From Lachnospiraceae bacterium (lineage in GTDB: Bacteria; Bacillota; Clostridia; Lachnospirales; Lachnospiraceae): a stretch of 39,741 nt of DNA. Every line of letters starts with the position of its first letter. The stretch's first letter is position 1. A model generated the notes under the pieces. The model saw only the letters and a list, made by a program, of their open reading frames with translations. It had not been told where the DNA came from and searched no databases. Position numbers and translations under genes: made by a program. This document shows positions 32,508 to 39,741 of this stretch, one piece after another. The stretch spans positions 1 to 39,741 of the forward strand of contig CAAGQC010000042.1 in NCBI GenBank assembly GCA_900771995.1, in the 5' to 3' direction.

Positions 32508-32692
32508 TCCGATACCTCGTCTTGTCATACAAATACTTAATACACATTATACACCATAATACCAACAATTTTCTACTGTACTTTTGATAGAAATGTGATA
32601 AAATAAAACTACATACGTGTCACTTTTACATGGACAGACAAAAAAGTGATGTTTTCAGTAGAAAACGGTACGTGGAAAGGTATGTTGGGGTT

Positions 32693-33166
32693 ATGGAACA
32701 GAGCAGTGAATACAGAGAACAGTTGCTGGAATCATATAAGCAGGCGGTGAGACCGTTACTTCCTTACCTGCCCTGGCTGCAGCAGAGCGCCGGCAAAAGA
32801 GCCAGTTCCCTGTACAGCGGGCAGGACATCGGAGTGAACTCTGTGTCGTTTCCGGTATATGACGGAACGCTTTTGAATTTTGTGAGGGAGGCGTCAAAAA
32901 GCCCTCTGATGGATCGCAATTATGCCTATGTATACACAAGACACCGGATCCGCACGCATCAGGAGGAACGGGATATTATTCAGAGAGCCGGCTGGAAGGA
33001 ATGGGATATCCTCCGAGGAATCCTGTCGAAATATGTCCTGGGCGGCAGAACGAAGGCAAATCTGTGGAGCGAGGCGGTATCGGAACAGATCTTTTATCTG
33101 GTGCTGAAGCAGATGCAGGAGATCATAGAGTTCTGGGATAAGGCACCGGCGGACGGAAAGCTTTGA
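32693..33166 (+). CDS. Small conserved protein, possibly DUF6508-like
   Basis: 157 residues from ATG 32693. An in-frame ATG at 32630 would add 21 basic residues but has no ribosome site; the chosen one has only a weak GGAAAGG, so the start is uncertain. The core pattern YDGTLLNFVREASKSPLMDR, then GILSKYVLGGRTKANLWSEA and ILKRL-like helix QIFYLVLKQMQEI, recalls the DUF6508 family; this is from memory and not firm. No catalytic motif is evident. It lies immediately upstream of the TetR gene (24-base gap) and is divergent from the cNMP-fold gene. Confidence 0.65.
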   Translation: MEQSSEYREQLLESYKQAVRPLLPYLPWLQQSAGKRASSLYSGQDIGVNSVSFPVYDGTLLNFVREASKSPLMDRNYAYVYTRHRIRTHQEERDIIQRAGWKEWDILRGILSKYVLGGRTKANLWSEAVSEQIFYLVLKQMQEIIEFWDKAPADGKL

Positions 33167-33189
33167 GTGGGGAAAGGCAGGATAGATCC

Positions 33190-33777
33190 ATGGGAGAAAA
33201 ATCAGTACAGAAAAAGCGATATATTGTAGAGAAGGCCAGAGAAGTATTTGTGGAAAAAGGCTTCAAGAAAGTCACCATGAAGGATATCGTGGAGGCCTGT
33301 GACATCAGCCGGGGCGGACTCTATTTGTATTTTGAGAATACCAGCCAGATCTTTATGGAAGTGCTCCGCATGGAGAGTGAAGAGGCGGATGATGTATTTT
33401 CCGACAGCATTACGGAGGATGCCACTGCGGCGGATATCCTGCTACTGTTTTTAAAGGAGCAGAAGAAGGAACTGCTTCGCAAGAAGAATACGCTGACCCA
33501 GGCGACCTATGAGTTCTATTTTGAGAATGAACTGCCCAAGAAAGACAATATTTTAAAGAAGCAGTTTGATTCCGCGGTAAAGATCATTGAAAAGCTGATC
33601 GAGGCGGGCGTAGACAACGGTGAATTTATATGCGAGGACTGTGAAGGAACCGCCAGAAATATTATGTTTGTGCTGGAAGGACTGAAGATTTCGGCACAGA
33701 CCATCGGCGTGACGGCAGAGGCGGTGGATCGTGAGATCCTGTATCTGCTGCGGGGCCTGGGCGTGGAAGAAGAATAA
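33190..33777 (+). CDS. TetR-family transcriptional regulator
   Basis: 195 residues. ATG at 33190 with AAAGGCAGGA upstream is preferred over a TTG at 33163 that overlaps the preceding gene. The N-terminal HTH is clear (KKRYIVEKAREVFVEKGFKK, VTMKDIVEACDISRGGLYLYF). The helical C-terminal domain has no recognisable ligand signature. It precedes the tandem AstE/AspA-like genes by 66 bases and is the likely regulator of them. Confidence 0.9.
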   Translation: MGEKSVQKKRYIVEKAREVFVEKGFKKVTMKDIVEACDISRGGLYLYFENTSQIFMEVLRMESEEADDVFSDSITEDATAADILLLFLKEQKKELLRKKNTLTQATYEFYFENELPKKDNILKKQFDSAVKIIEKLIEAGVDNGEFICEDCEGTARNIMFVLEGLKISAQTIGVTAEAVDREILYLLRGLGVEEE

Positions 33778-33843
33778 TAAGACAACGTGTGATGATGCTT
33801 CAGGGAAGATTTCCTTGGAGCATTTTCGCTGTAAAGAGAGGAA

Positions 33844-34782
33844 ATGGCAAATATGACAGAAAATATCATCAGCATGGAGCTCCCGGCGGGAGGCCATCTG
33901 GCAATCCGCAGGAACCGGATCTGTCCGGAGGGAGAAACACGGAATTTACGCCGGATCAGTCTGGTCTCCGGCATCCACGGAGATGAGCTGGAAGGACAAT
34001 ATATCTGTTATGAGACGGCGCGGAGAGTAAAAGAGCATCCGGAGCATCTGAAGGGGATCGTGGACATTTATCCGGCACTGAATCCGCTGGGAATCGACAT
34101 GGCCAGCCGGACGGTGCCGAGGCTGGACATGGATATGAACCGTATGTTCCCGGGAGATTCCTCCGGGGATATGATGGAGCGGATCACGGCAGCCGTGGTG
34201 GATTCCCTGATTGGTTCCGACATCTGTATCGACCTCCATGCCAGCGATATTTTCGTGCGGGAGATCCCGCAGGTACGGCTCAGTGAGGATTTTGCGGAAG
34301 CACTGCTTCCCTATGCGAAAATGACCAATGCCGATATGATCTGGATGAATGCCACCGCCACGGTGCATGAATCCACCCTGGCCCATTCCCTGAATCTGCT
34401 GGGAGTTCCCACACTGGTGCTGGAGATGGGACAGGGGCATGACATCCACAGATCCTTCGGTGACCAGATCGTGGACGGTATTTTCCATATCATGGGCGAA
34501 ATGGGGATCTGGACCGGTCCGGAGCCGACGGTGCAGGAGCCTGCGGTATCCAGCGACGGCGAGGTGGAATTCATCCGCAGCGAGGCAGACGGGGTATTTC
34601 TGCCACTGATCGAACACAATCATTATGTGAGAAAGGGAGACCTGATCGGGGAAGTGGTGGATCCGTATGAAGGCACGGTAAAGCAGCAGATCCGTACCGC
34701 AAAGGGCGGGCTGTTGTTTACCCTGAGAGCCTATCCGGTGGTCTATGAAGGAGATCTGCTGGCGCGGATCCTGACGGAGTGA
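33844..34782 (+). CDS. AstE/AspA-like zinc deacylase (succinylglutamate desuccinylase/aspartoacylase family)
   Basis: 312 residues from ATG 33844; ATG 33853 is an equally possible start given AGAGAGG spacing. Zinc ligands are His45 and Glu48 (SGIHGDELEG) and His132 (IDLHAS); the general-base Glu194 is in VLEMGQG. Asn-Arg of MDMNRMFPG binds substrate carboxylate in this family. A C-terminal beta domain (from about 235) has a lipoyl/biotinyl-like segment (EADGVFLPLIEHNHYVRKGD). The family removes acyl groups from N-acyl amino acids or related amides. The substrate is unknown. It is directly followed, 7 bases later, by a degenerate paralogue. Confidence 0.88.
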   Translation: MANMTENIISMELPAGGHLAIRRNRICPEGETRNLRRISLVSGIHGDELEGQYICYETARRVKEHPEHLKGIVDIYPALNPLGIDMASRTVPRLDMDMNRMFPGDSSGDMMERITAAVVDSLIGSDICIDLHASDIFVREIPQVRLSEDFAEALLPYAKMTNADMIWMNATATVHESTLAHSLNLLGVPTLVLEMGQGHDIHRSFGDQIVDGIFHIMGEMGIWTGPEPTVQEPAVSSDGEVEFIRSEADGVFLPLIEHNHYVRKGDLIGEVVDPYEGTVKQQIRTAKGGLLFTLRAYPVVYEGDLLARILTE

Positions 34783-34789
34783 GAAAATT

Positions 34790-35725
34790 ATGTTTGAGAG
34801 AGATATTTATACCATACATTCGACTTACAGAGAAGACATGCATATCAAGGGCTTCCAGTTCGGCAAGGGCGAGAAGTCTGCCTGCATCGTGGGAGCGGCC
34901 AGAGGCAACGAGATCCAGCAGATGTATATCTGCTCCCAGCTGGTAAAGACCCTGCGGGAACTGGAAAATAACGGCTGCATCAGTGCCGGCAAACAGATTC
35001 TGGTGATCCCCACGATCAACGCCTATTCCGTGAATATCAGCAGACGCTTTTTCGGTGTCAAGGAAGCGGATATCAACCGGAGTTTTCCGGGAAATGATTA
35101 CGGGGAGCCGGCGGATCGCCTGACCAATGCATTGCTTACGGAGATCCGGGATTACGTTTACGGGATCCAGTTCACCTCATTTTACAGACCGGGGGAATTC
35201 GTACCCCATGTGCGTATGATGGAGACGGGATATCAGAATGCTTCACTGGCGAACCTGTTCGGACTGCCTTATGTGGTGGTACGCAAGCCGGTGCCCATTG
35301 ACACCAAGACACTGAACTATAACTGGCAGGATGAGATGACGGCGGCTTTTTCCGTTTACACGAACCAGAATACCCAGATCGATGAGACGAGTGCCAGACA
35401 GGCGGTGGCTGCGGTCTTACGTTTTCTGAAACGAATGGGACTGATCCGGTATGAGAGTCATTCCGGCTATATCAGCCACGTCATCTATGAGAAGGATCTG
35501 AGCGATGTCCATGCGAACCGGGCGGGGATCTTTCGGGGAAAGGTGCATGCGGGGGATGATGTGCGTTACGGCAACGAACTGGCGCAGATCATAGACCCTT
35601 ATGACGGCTCTGTGCGGGAGACCATTCTGGCACCTACGGACGGTATTGTATTTTTCGCCCACACGGAGGCACTGATCTGTGAGAAGGACATCGCCTACCG
35701 GTTGATCCACAGACTGCACGAATGA
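34790..35725 (+). CDS. AstE/AspA-like paralogue lacking active-site residues (putative pseudoenzyme)
   Basis: 311 residues, same length and domain order as its upstream neighbour, including the C-terminal segment with ANRAGIFRGKVHAGDDV and DPYDGSV. At the active site, GIHGDE is replaced by AARGNE (His to Arg38, Glu41 kept), the second ligand block DLHAS by QFTSF (His to Thr), and the catalytic-Glu block VLEMG by VVRKP (Glu to Arg165). INRSFPG, the substrate-carboxylate motif, is kept. A hydrolytic role is therefore unlikely; a partner or regulatory subunit of the first protein is inferred. The frame is intact without stops, so it is maintained and not decaying. Confidence 0.82.
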   Translation: MFERDIYTIHSTYREDMHIKGFQFGKGEKSACIVGAARGNEIQQMYICSQLVKTLRELENNGCISAGKQILVIPTINAYSVNISRRFFGVKEADINRSFPGNDYGEPADRLTNALLTEIRDYVYGIQFTSFYRPGEFVPHVRMMETGYQNASLANLFGLPYVVVRKPVPIDTKTLNYNWQDEMTAAFSVYTNQNTQIDETSARQAVAAVLRFLKRMGLIRYESHSGYISHVIYEKDLSDVHANRAGIFRGKVHAGDDVRYGNELAQIIDPYDGSVRETILAPTDGIVFFAHTEALICEKDIAYRLIHRLHE

Positions 35726-35802
35726 CGAACCGCTCAAAAAGGCAGGTAAAATCTATCTAAATTTGTTGTTTTCTGCTATTGTGGGAAAAATAAGTATGTT
35801 GT

Positions 35803-35820
35803 ATAGTTATAGCTATAGTT
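35803..35820 (+). repeat. ATAGTT/ATAGCT hexamer repeats in the purL leader
   Basis: Three abutting hexamers ATAGTT, ATAGCT, ATAGTT, enclosing the 10-bp palindrome TATAGCTATA (35808-35817), lie 30 bases before the purL start. It may overlap the purL promoter, for which no convincing -35/-10 pair was found. Confidence 0.4.
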
Positions 35821-35849
35821 ACATAGTAAATTATTTTCGGAGGAGAGAC

Positions 35850-38800
35850 ATGGGCAACGTAAGACGTATCTATGTAGAGAAAAAAGAGCCTTATGCCGTC
35901 AAGGCAAAAGAGCTGCACGACGAACTGAAAAATTATCTGGGCATCGATGTGGCGAAGGTTCGTGAATTTATCCGCTATGACGTGGAGAACATTTCGGATG
36001 AGGTATTTGCAAGAGCCTGCAAGACCGTATTTTCCGAGCCTCCTGTAGACGATCTGTATGAGGAAACGATTGAGATCCCTGCGGATGCAAGAGTATTTTC
36101 CGTAGAGTTCCTTCCCGGACAGTTCGATCAGAGAGCGGATTCCGCAGTACAGTGCGTGAAGTTCCTCAAGGAGGATGAAGATCCCGTCATCCGCACCGCT
36201 GTGACTTATATGATCGAAGGACAGGTGTCCGACGAAGAATTTGCCAAGATCAAATCTTACTGTATCAACCCTGTGGATTCCAGAGAGACCGACATGGTGA
36301 AGCCGGATACTCTGATCACAGTGTATGACGATCCCGCTGATGTTGCTGTTTTTGACGGTTTCAGAGATATGGAGGAGAGCAGATTAAAGGCTCTGTACGA
36401 ATCTCTGGGACTTGCCATGACTTTCAAAGATTTCCTGCATATCCAGAAATATTTCCATGATGATGAGAAGAGAGATCCTTCCATGACGGAGATTCGTGTA
36501 CTGGATACCTATTGGTCCGATCACTGCCGTCACACCACATTTTCCACCGAACTGACCGACGTGGAATTCGGTGAGGGCTATTACCGTTCTCCTCTGGAGA
36601 CCACATACCAGAGCTATCTGGATACCAGAGAGGAGATCTTCAAGGGCAGAGAGGACAAGTTCGTCTGCCTCATGGATCTGGCACTGATGGCCATGCGAAA
36701 GCTGAAAAAAGACGGCAAGCTGGATGACATGGAAGAATCCGATGAAATCAATGCCTGCTCCGTAGTGGTTCCCGTGGAGATGGATTACGGCGACCACAGA
36801 GAGACCGAGGAGTGGCTGGTATTTTTCAAGAACGAGACTCACAACCATCCCACAGAGATCGAGCCTTTCGGTGGCGCTGCCACCTGTCTGGGCGGTGCCA
36901 TCCGTGATCCTCTGTCCGGCCGTGGTTATGTATATCAGGCCATGCGTGTCACCGGTGCGGCAGATCCTACCGTTCCCGTATCCGAGACGCTGCACGGCAA
37001 GCTGTCCCAGAAGAAGCTGGTAAGAGGCGCAGCCAGCGGTTATTCCTCTTACGGTAACCAGATCGGTCTGGCCACCGGCTTCGTAAAAGAAATCTATCAT
37101 CCTTCCTACGTGGCGAAGCGTATGGAGATCGGTGCCGTTATGGGTGCTGCTCCCCGCAGGAATGTCATCCGTGAGACCTCCGATCCCGGAGACATCATCA
37201 TCCTGTTAGGCGGACGTACCGGACGTGACGGCTGCGGCGGTGCGACCGGTTCCTCCAAGGTACATACCGATACCTCCATCGAGACCTGCGGTGCCGAGGT
37301 ACAGAAGGGTAATGCTCCCACCGAGCGTAAGATCCAGAGACTGTTCCGTCGTGAGGAAGTCAGCCGCCTGATCAAGAAGTGTAACGACTTCGGTGCCGGC
37401 GGTGTCTCCGTGGCCATCGGTGAGCTGGCAGACGGTCTGACCGTAGACCTGGACAAGGTGCCCAAGAAATACGCCGGACTGGACGGCACAGAACTGGCCA
37501 TCTCCGAGTCTCAGGAGCGTATGGCAGTGGTAGTGGATCCCAAGGATGTGGATACTTTCTTAGGCTATGCGAAGGAAGAGAACCTGGAGGCGGTTCCCGT
37601 GGCAGTCGTTACCGAGGAGCCCAGACTGGTGCTGAACTGGAGAGGCAAGCCTATCGTGGATCTGAAGAGAGCATTCCTGGATACCAACGGTGCACATCAG
37701 GAGACCAAAGTAAAAGTAGACATTCCTTCCAAAGAAGAGAATTATTTTGATAAATGGGCTGTTCCCGCTGTGGGCGAGAAGCTGGAAGAGGGCGATGTAA
37801 AGGGTGCCTGGGTGGCACTGTTAAATGACCTCAATGTATGTTCCCAGAAGGGGCTGGTGGAGATGTTCGACTCCTCCATCGGTGCCGGCAGTGTACTGAT
37901 GCCTTACGGTGGAAAATATCAGCTGACCGAGACCCAGACCATGGTGGCGAAGCTGCCTGTGCTGGAAGGCAAGACCGATACCGTAACCATGATGAGCTAC
38001 GGCTTCGATCCGTACCTGTCTTCCTGGAGCCCTTACCACGGAGCGGTCTATGCAGTGACCGAGTCCATGGCAAAGATCGTGGCTTCCGGCGGTGATTTCA
38101 GCAAGATCCGTTTCACCTTCCAGGAGTACTTCCGCAGAATGACCAGTGACCCCGAGCGTTGGAGCCAGCCTTTCGCAGCACTCTTAGGTGCCTACGATGC
38201 ACAGATCGGCTTCGGCCTGCCTTCCATCGGCGGTAAGGACAGTATGTCCGGTACTTTCAATGACATTGATGTACCTCCCACACTGGTATCCTTTGCAGTG
38301 GATGTGGCAAAATACGGCGACATCATTACTCCGGAACTGAAGACCCCCGGCAACAAGCTGGTGCGCTTCTCTATTGACAAAGACGATTTCGACATTCCCA
38401 TGTATGAGAATGTGGCAGAATTATACAGCAGGATCCACGAACTGACCGAAAACGGCACCATCGTATCCGCTTACGCTCTGGATTCCAAGGGTGTGGCAGC
38501 AGCTGTAGCCAAGATGGCCTTCGGTAACAAGCTGGGCGTGAAGATCGACGATGAAGTAACTACCGACGACCTGTTCGACAACGGACTGGGCGATATTCTG
38601 GCAGAGATCCCCGCAGACAAGATGGCTGCGCTGGAAGAGAAGGAACTGGATTACACCGTCATCGGTACGGTGACCGAGGAGCCTGCGTTCGTATACGGCG
38701 ATGTGAAGATCGCCATGGAAGAGGCACTTGCTTCCTGGACCTCCAAGCTGGAGAAGGTATTCCCCACCAAGGCTGTGAAGGGTACCGAGGCAGTGAACAG

Positions 38801-39647
38801 CGATGTCTACAAGGCAGACAGCATCTATGTATGCAAGCATAAGATCGCAAAGCCCACCGTATTCATTCCGGTATTCCCCGGAACCAACTGCGAATACGAC
38901 AGCACCAAGGCCTTCGAGCGTGCCGGAGCCCATGTGGAGACGAGAGTGTTCCGCAACTTGACCGCAGAGGATATCAGAGAATCCGTAGAGGAATTCGAAA
39001 AGTCCATCGCACAGGCACAGATCATCATGTTCCCCGGCGGCTTCTCCGCAGGTGATGAACCCGATGGCAGCGCGAAGTTCTTCGCAACCGCTTTCCAGAA
39101 CGAGAAGCTGAAGGAGGCTGTCATGAAGCTGTTAAATGAGAGAGACGGTCTGGCACTGGGTATCTGTAACGGATTCCAGGCACTGATCAAGCTGGGACTG
39201 GTTCCCTACGGCGAGATCACCGGTCAGAAGGAGGATTCTCCTACCCTGACCTTCAATACCATCAACCGTCATATCTCCAAGATGGTATACACCAAGGTCG
39301 TATCCAACAAGTCTCCCTGGTTACAGGGCGCTACACTGGGTGCCACCTACTGCAACCCCGCATCCCATGGTGAAGGCCGTTTCGTAGCACCGAAGGAGTG
39401 GATCGACAAGCTCTTCGCAGGCGGTCAGGTCGCTACCCAGTACGCTGATCAGAACGGCAACGTATCCATGGACGAGGAGTATAACATCAACGGATCCTAC
39501 TGTGCAATCGAAGGTATCACCTCCCCCGACGGCAGATGCTTCGGTAAGATGGCACACTCCGAGAGAAGAGATACCGCGGTAGCCATGAACATTTACGGCG
39601 AGCAGGATATGAAGATCTTCGAGTCCGGTGTGCAGTACTTTAAATAA
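35850..39647 (+). CDS. purL: Phosphoribosylformylglycinamidine synthase, single-chain PurLQ
   Basis: 1265 residues. The ATG at 35850 with GGAGGAG 5 bases upstream is chosen over an in-frame codon at 35763. The protein runs from a PurS-like N-terminus through two AIRS-type domains (NETHNHPTEIEPFGGAATCL, then GGRTGRDGCGGATGSS; second half GLPSIGGKDSMSGTF) to a C-terminal class I glutamine amidotransferase. Cys1106 (GICNGFQ) and His1173/Glu1175 (SHGEGRF) form the glutaminase triad. It makes FGAM from FGAR, ATP and glutamine in purine biosynthesis. This long single-chain form is common in clostridia. No other pur gene is within the window. Confidence 0.96.
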   Translation: MGNVRRIYVEKKEPYAVKAKELHDELKNYLGIDVAKVREFIRYDVENISDEVFARACKTVFSEPPVDDLYEETIEIPADARVFSVEFLPGQFDQRADSAVQCVKFLKEDEDPVIRTAVTYMIEGQVSDEEFAKIKSYCINPVDSRETDMVKPDTLITVYDDPADVAVFDGFRDMEESRLKALYESLGLAMTFKDFLHIQKYFHDDEKRDPSMTEIRVLDTYWSDHCRHTTFSTELTDVEFGEGYYRSPLETTYQSYLDTREEIFKGREDKFVCLMDLALMAMRKLKKDGKLDDMEESDEINACSVVVPVEMDYGDHRETEEWLVFFKNETHNHPTEIEPFGGAATCLGGAIRDPLSGRGYVYQAMRVTGAADPTVPVSETLHGKLSQKKLVRGAASGYSSYGNQIGLATGFVKEIYHPSYVAKRMEIGAVMGAAPRRNVIRETSDPGDIIILLGGRTGRDGCGGATGSSKVHTDTSIETCGAEVQKGNAPTERKIQRLFRREEVSRLIKKCNDFGAGGVSVAIGELADGLTVDLDKVPKKYAGLDGTELAISESQERMAVVVDPKDVDTFLGYAKEENLEAVPVAVVTEEPRLVLNWRGKPIVDLKRAFLDTNGAHQETKVKVDIPSKEENYFDKWAVPAVGEKLEEGDVKGAWVALLNDLNVCSQKGLVEMFDSSIGAGSVLMPYGGKYQLTETQTMVAKLPVLEGKTDTVTMMSYGFDPYLSSWSPYHGAVYAVTESMAKIVASGGDFSKIRFTFQEYFRRMTSDPERWSQPFAALLGAYDAQIGFGLPSIGGKDSMSGTFNDIDVPPTLVSFAVDVAKYGDIITPELKTPGNKLVRFSIDKDDFDIPMYENVAELYSRIHELTENGTIVSAYALDSKGVAAAVAKMAFGNKLGVKIDDEVTTDDLFDNGLGDILAEIPADKMAALEEKELDYTVIGTVTEEPAFVYGDVKIAMEEALASWTSKLEKVFPTKAVKGTEAVNSDVYKADSIYVCKHKIAKPTVFIPVFPGTNCEYDSTKAFERAGAHVETRVFRNLTAEDIRESVEEFEKSIAQAQIIMFPGGFSAGDEPDGSAKFFATAFQNEKLKEAVMKLLNERDGLALGICNGFQALIKLGLVPYGEITGQKEDSPTLTFNTINRHISKMVYTKVVSNKSPWLQGATLGATYCNPASHGEGRFVAPKEWIDKLFAGGQVATQYADQNGNVSMDEEYNINGSYCAIEGITSPDGRCFGKMAHSERRDTAVAMNIYGEQDMKIFESGVQYFK

Positions 39648-39685
39648 ATGGAAAGTTAGTGGAATAAATATTGGCAAACCAGACG

Positions 39686-39723
39686 AACTCCCGGAGCGGA
39701 ATGCGTCTCTCTGGGAGTTTATT
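39686..39723 (+). terminator. Probable intrinsic terminator after purL
   Basis: AACTCCC (39686-39692) pairs with GGGAGTT (39713-39719), with a further partial GGAG/CTCT pairing inside, then a T-rich TTATTTA tail. Moderate strength. Confidence 0.6.
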
Positions 39724-39741
39724 TACGGATTCCTCTGGTAG

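Overview
The window looks like the chromosome of a motile, anaerobic gut-type Firmicute, most likely a Lachnospiraceae member. The evidence is indirect: moderate GC, strong AGGAGG-type ribosome sites, a Pro/Thr-repeat surface protein ending in a noncanonical sorting tail, DUF3793 beside flavodoxin, a one-chain PurLQ, and a sigma-D-type promoter ahead of a chemotaxis receptor. No rRNA, tRNA, CRISPR array, integrase or transposase was seen.

Layout. (1) 1-3.4 kb, + strand: the C-terminus of a wall or surface protein, a CAP-domain lipoprotein, and a chemoreceptor with a structured leader. (2) 3.4-6.6 kb: an aminotransferase (-) divergent from a LysR regulator, separated by several inverted repeats, then an aspartate dehydrogenase-like gene. 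(3) 6.7-11.6 kb: a ferredoxin-nitroreductase, a peptidase M20 gene broken by an internal deletion, an ORF fusing an M20 N-terminus in frame to a beheaded amino-acid ABC ATPase, the matching permease, and an ammonium channel fused to a PII domain. (4) 11.6-21.7 kb: an IclR regulator, then a compact unit encoding a hydantoin/allantoin-type racemase, a ThDP carboligase or decarboxylase, a VOC protein, an M20 carbamoylase/allantoate amidohydrolase-like enzyme, an allantoinase-like hydantoinase, an aminotransferase, a D-2-hydroxyacid dehydrogenase and a second allantoinase-like enzyme. (5) 21.7-23.9 kb: a TudS-related putative desulfidase (-), a polar amino-acid binding lipoprotein (+), and decayed gene remnants. 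(6) 23.9-30.1 kb: a P-type Ca2+-ATPase-like pump, a secreted glycerophosphodiesterase, a PAS-GAF-GGDEF protein, and DUF3793 plus flavodoxin behind a metal-regulator-like palindrome. (7) 30.2-35.7 kb: a large cNMP-fold protein of unknown role (-), a small conserved protein, a TetR regulator, and two tandem AstE/AspA-like proteins, the second without the zinc and catalytic residues. (8) 35.8-39.7 kb: purL.

How it fits together. Regions 2-5 read as one nitrogen-scavenging territory. Cyclic ureides (hydantoins or allantoin) would be racemised, ring-opened and decarbamoylated. The carbon skeletons would pass to an aminotransferase, a hydroxyacid dehydrogenase and a ThDP enzyme, while ammonium is handled by the Amt-PII fusion. 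The substrate cannot be settled from sequence; allantoin and amino-acid hydantoins both fit. Three transcription units in or beside this territory (racemase operon, binding protein, TudS-like gene) share one design: promoter, short leader, terminator-like hairpin with T-tract, then the gene. The first two also share primary sequence in promoter and hairpin. The associated transporter shows at least three deletion or decay scars, so its present function is doubtful.
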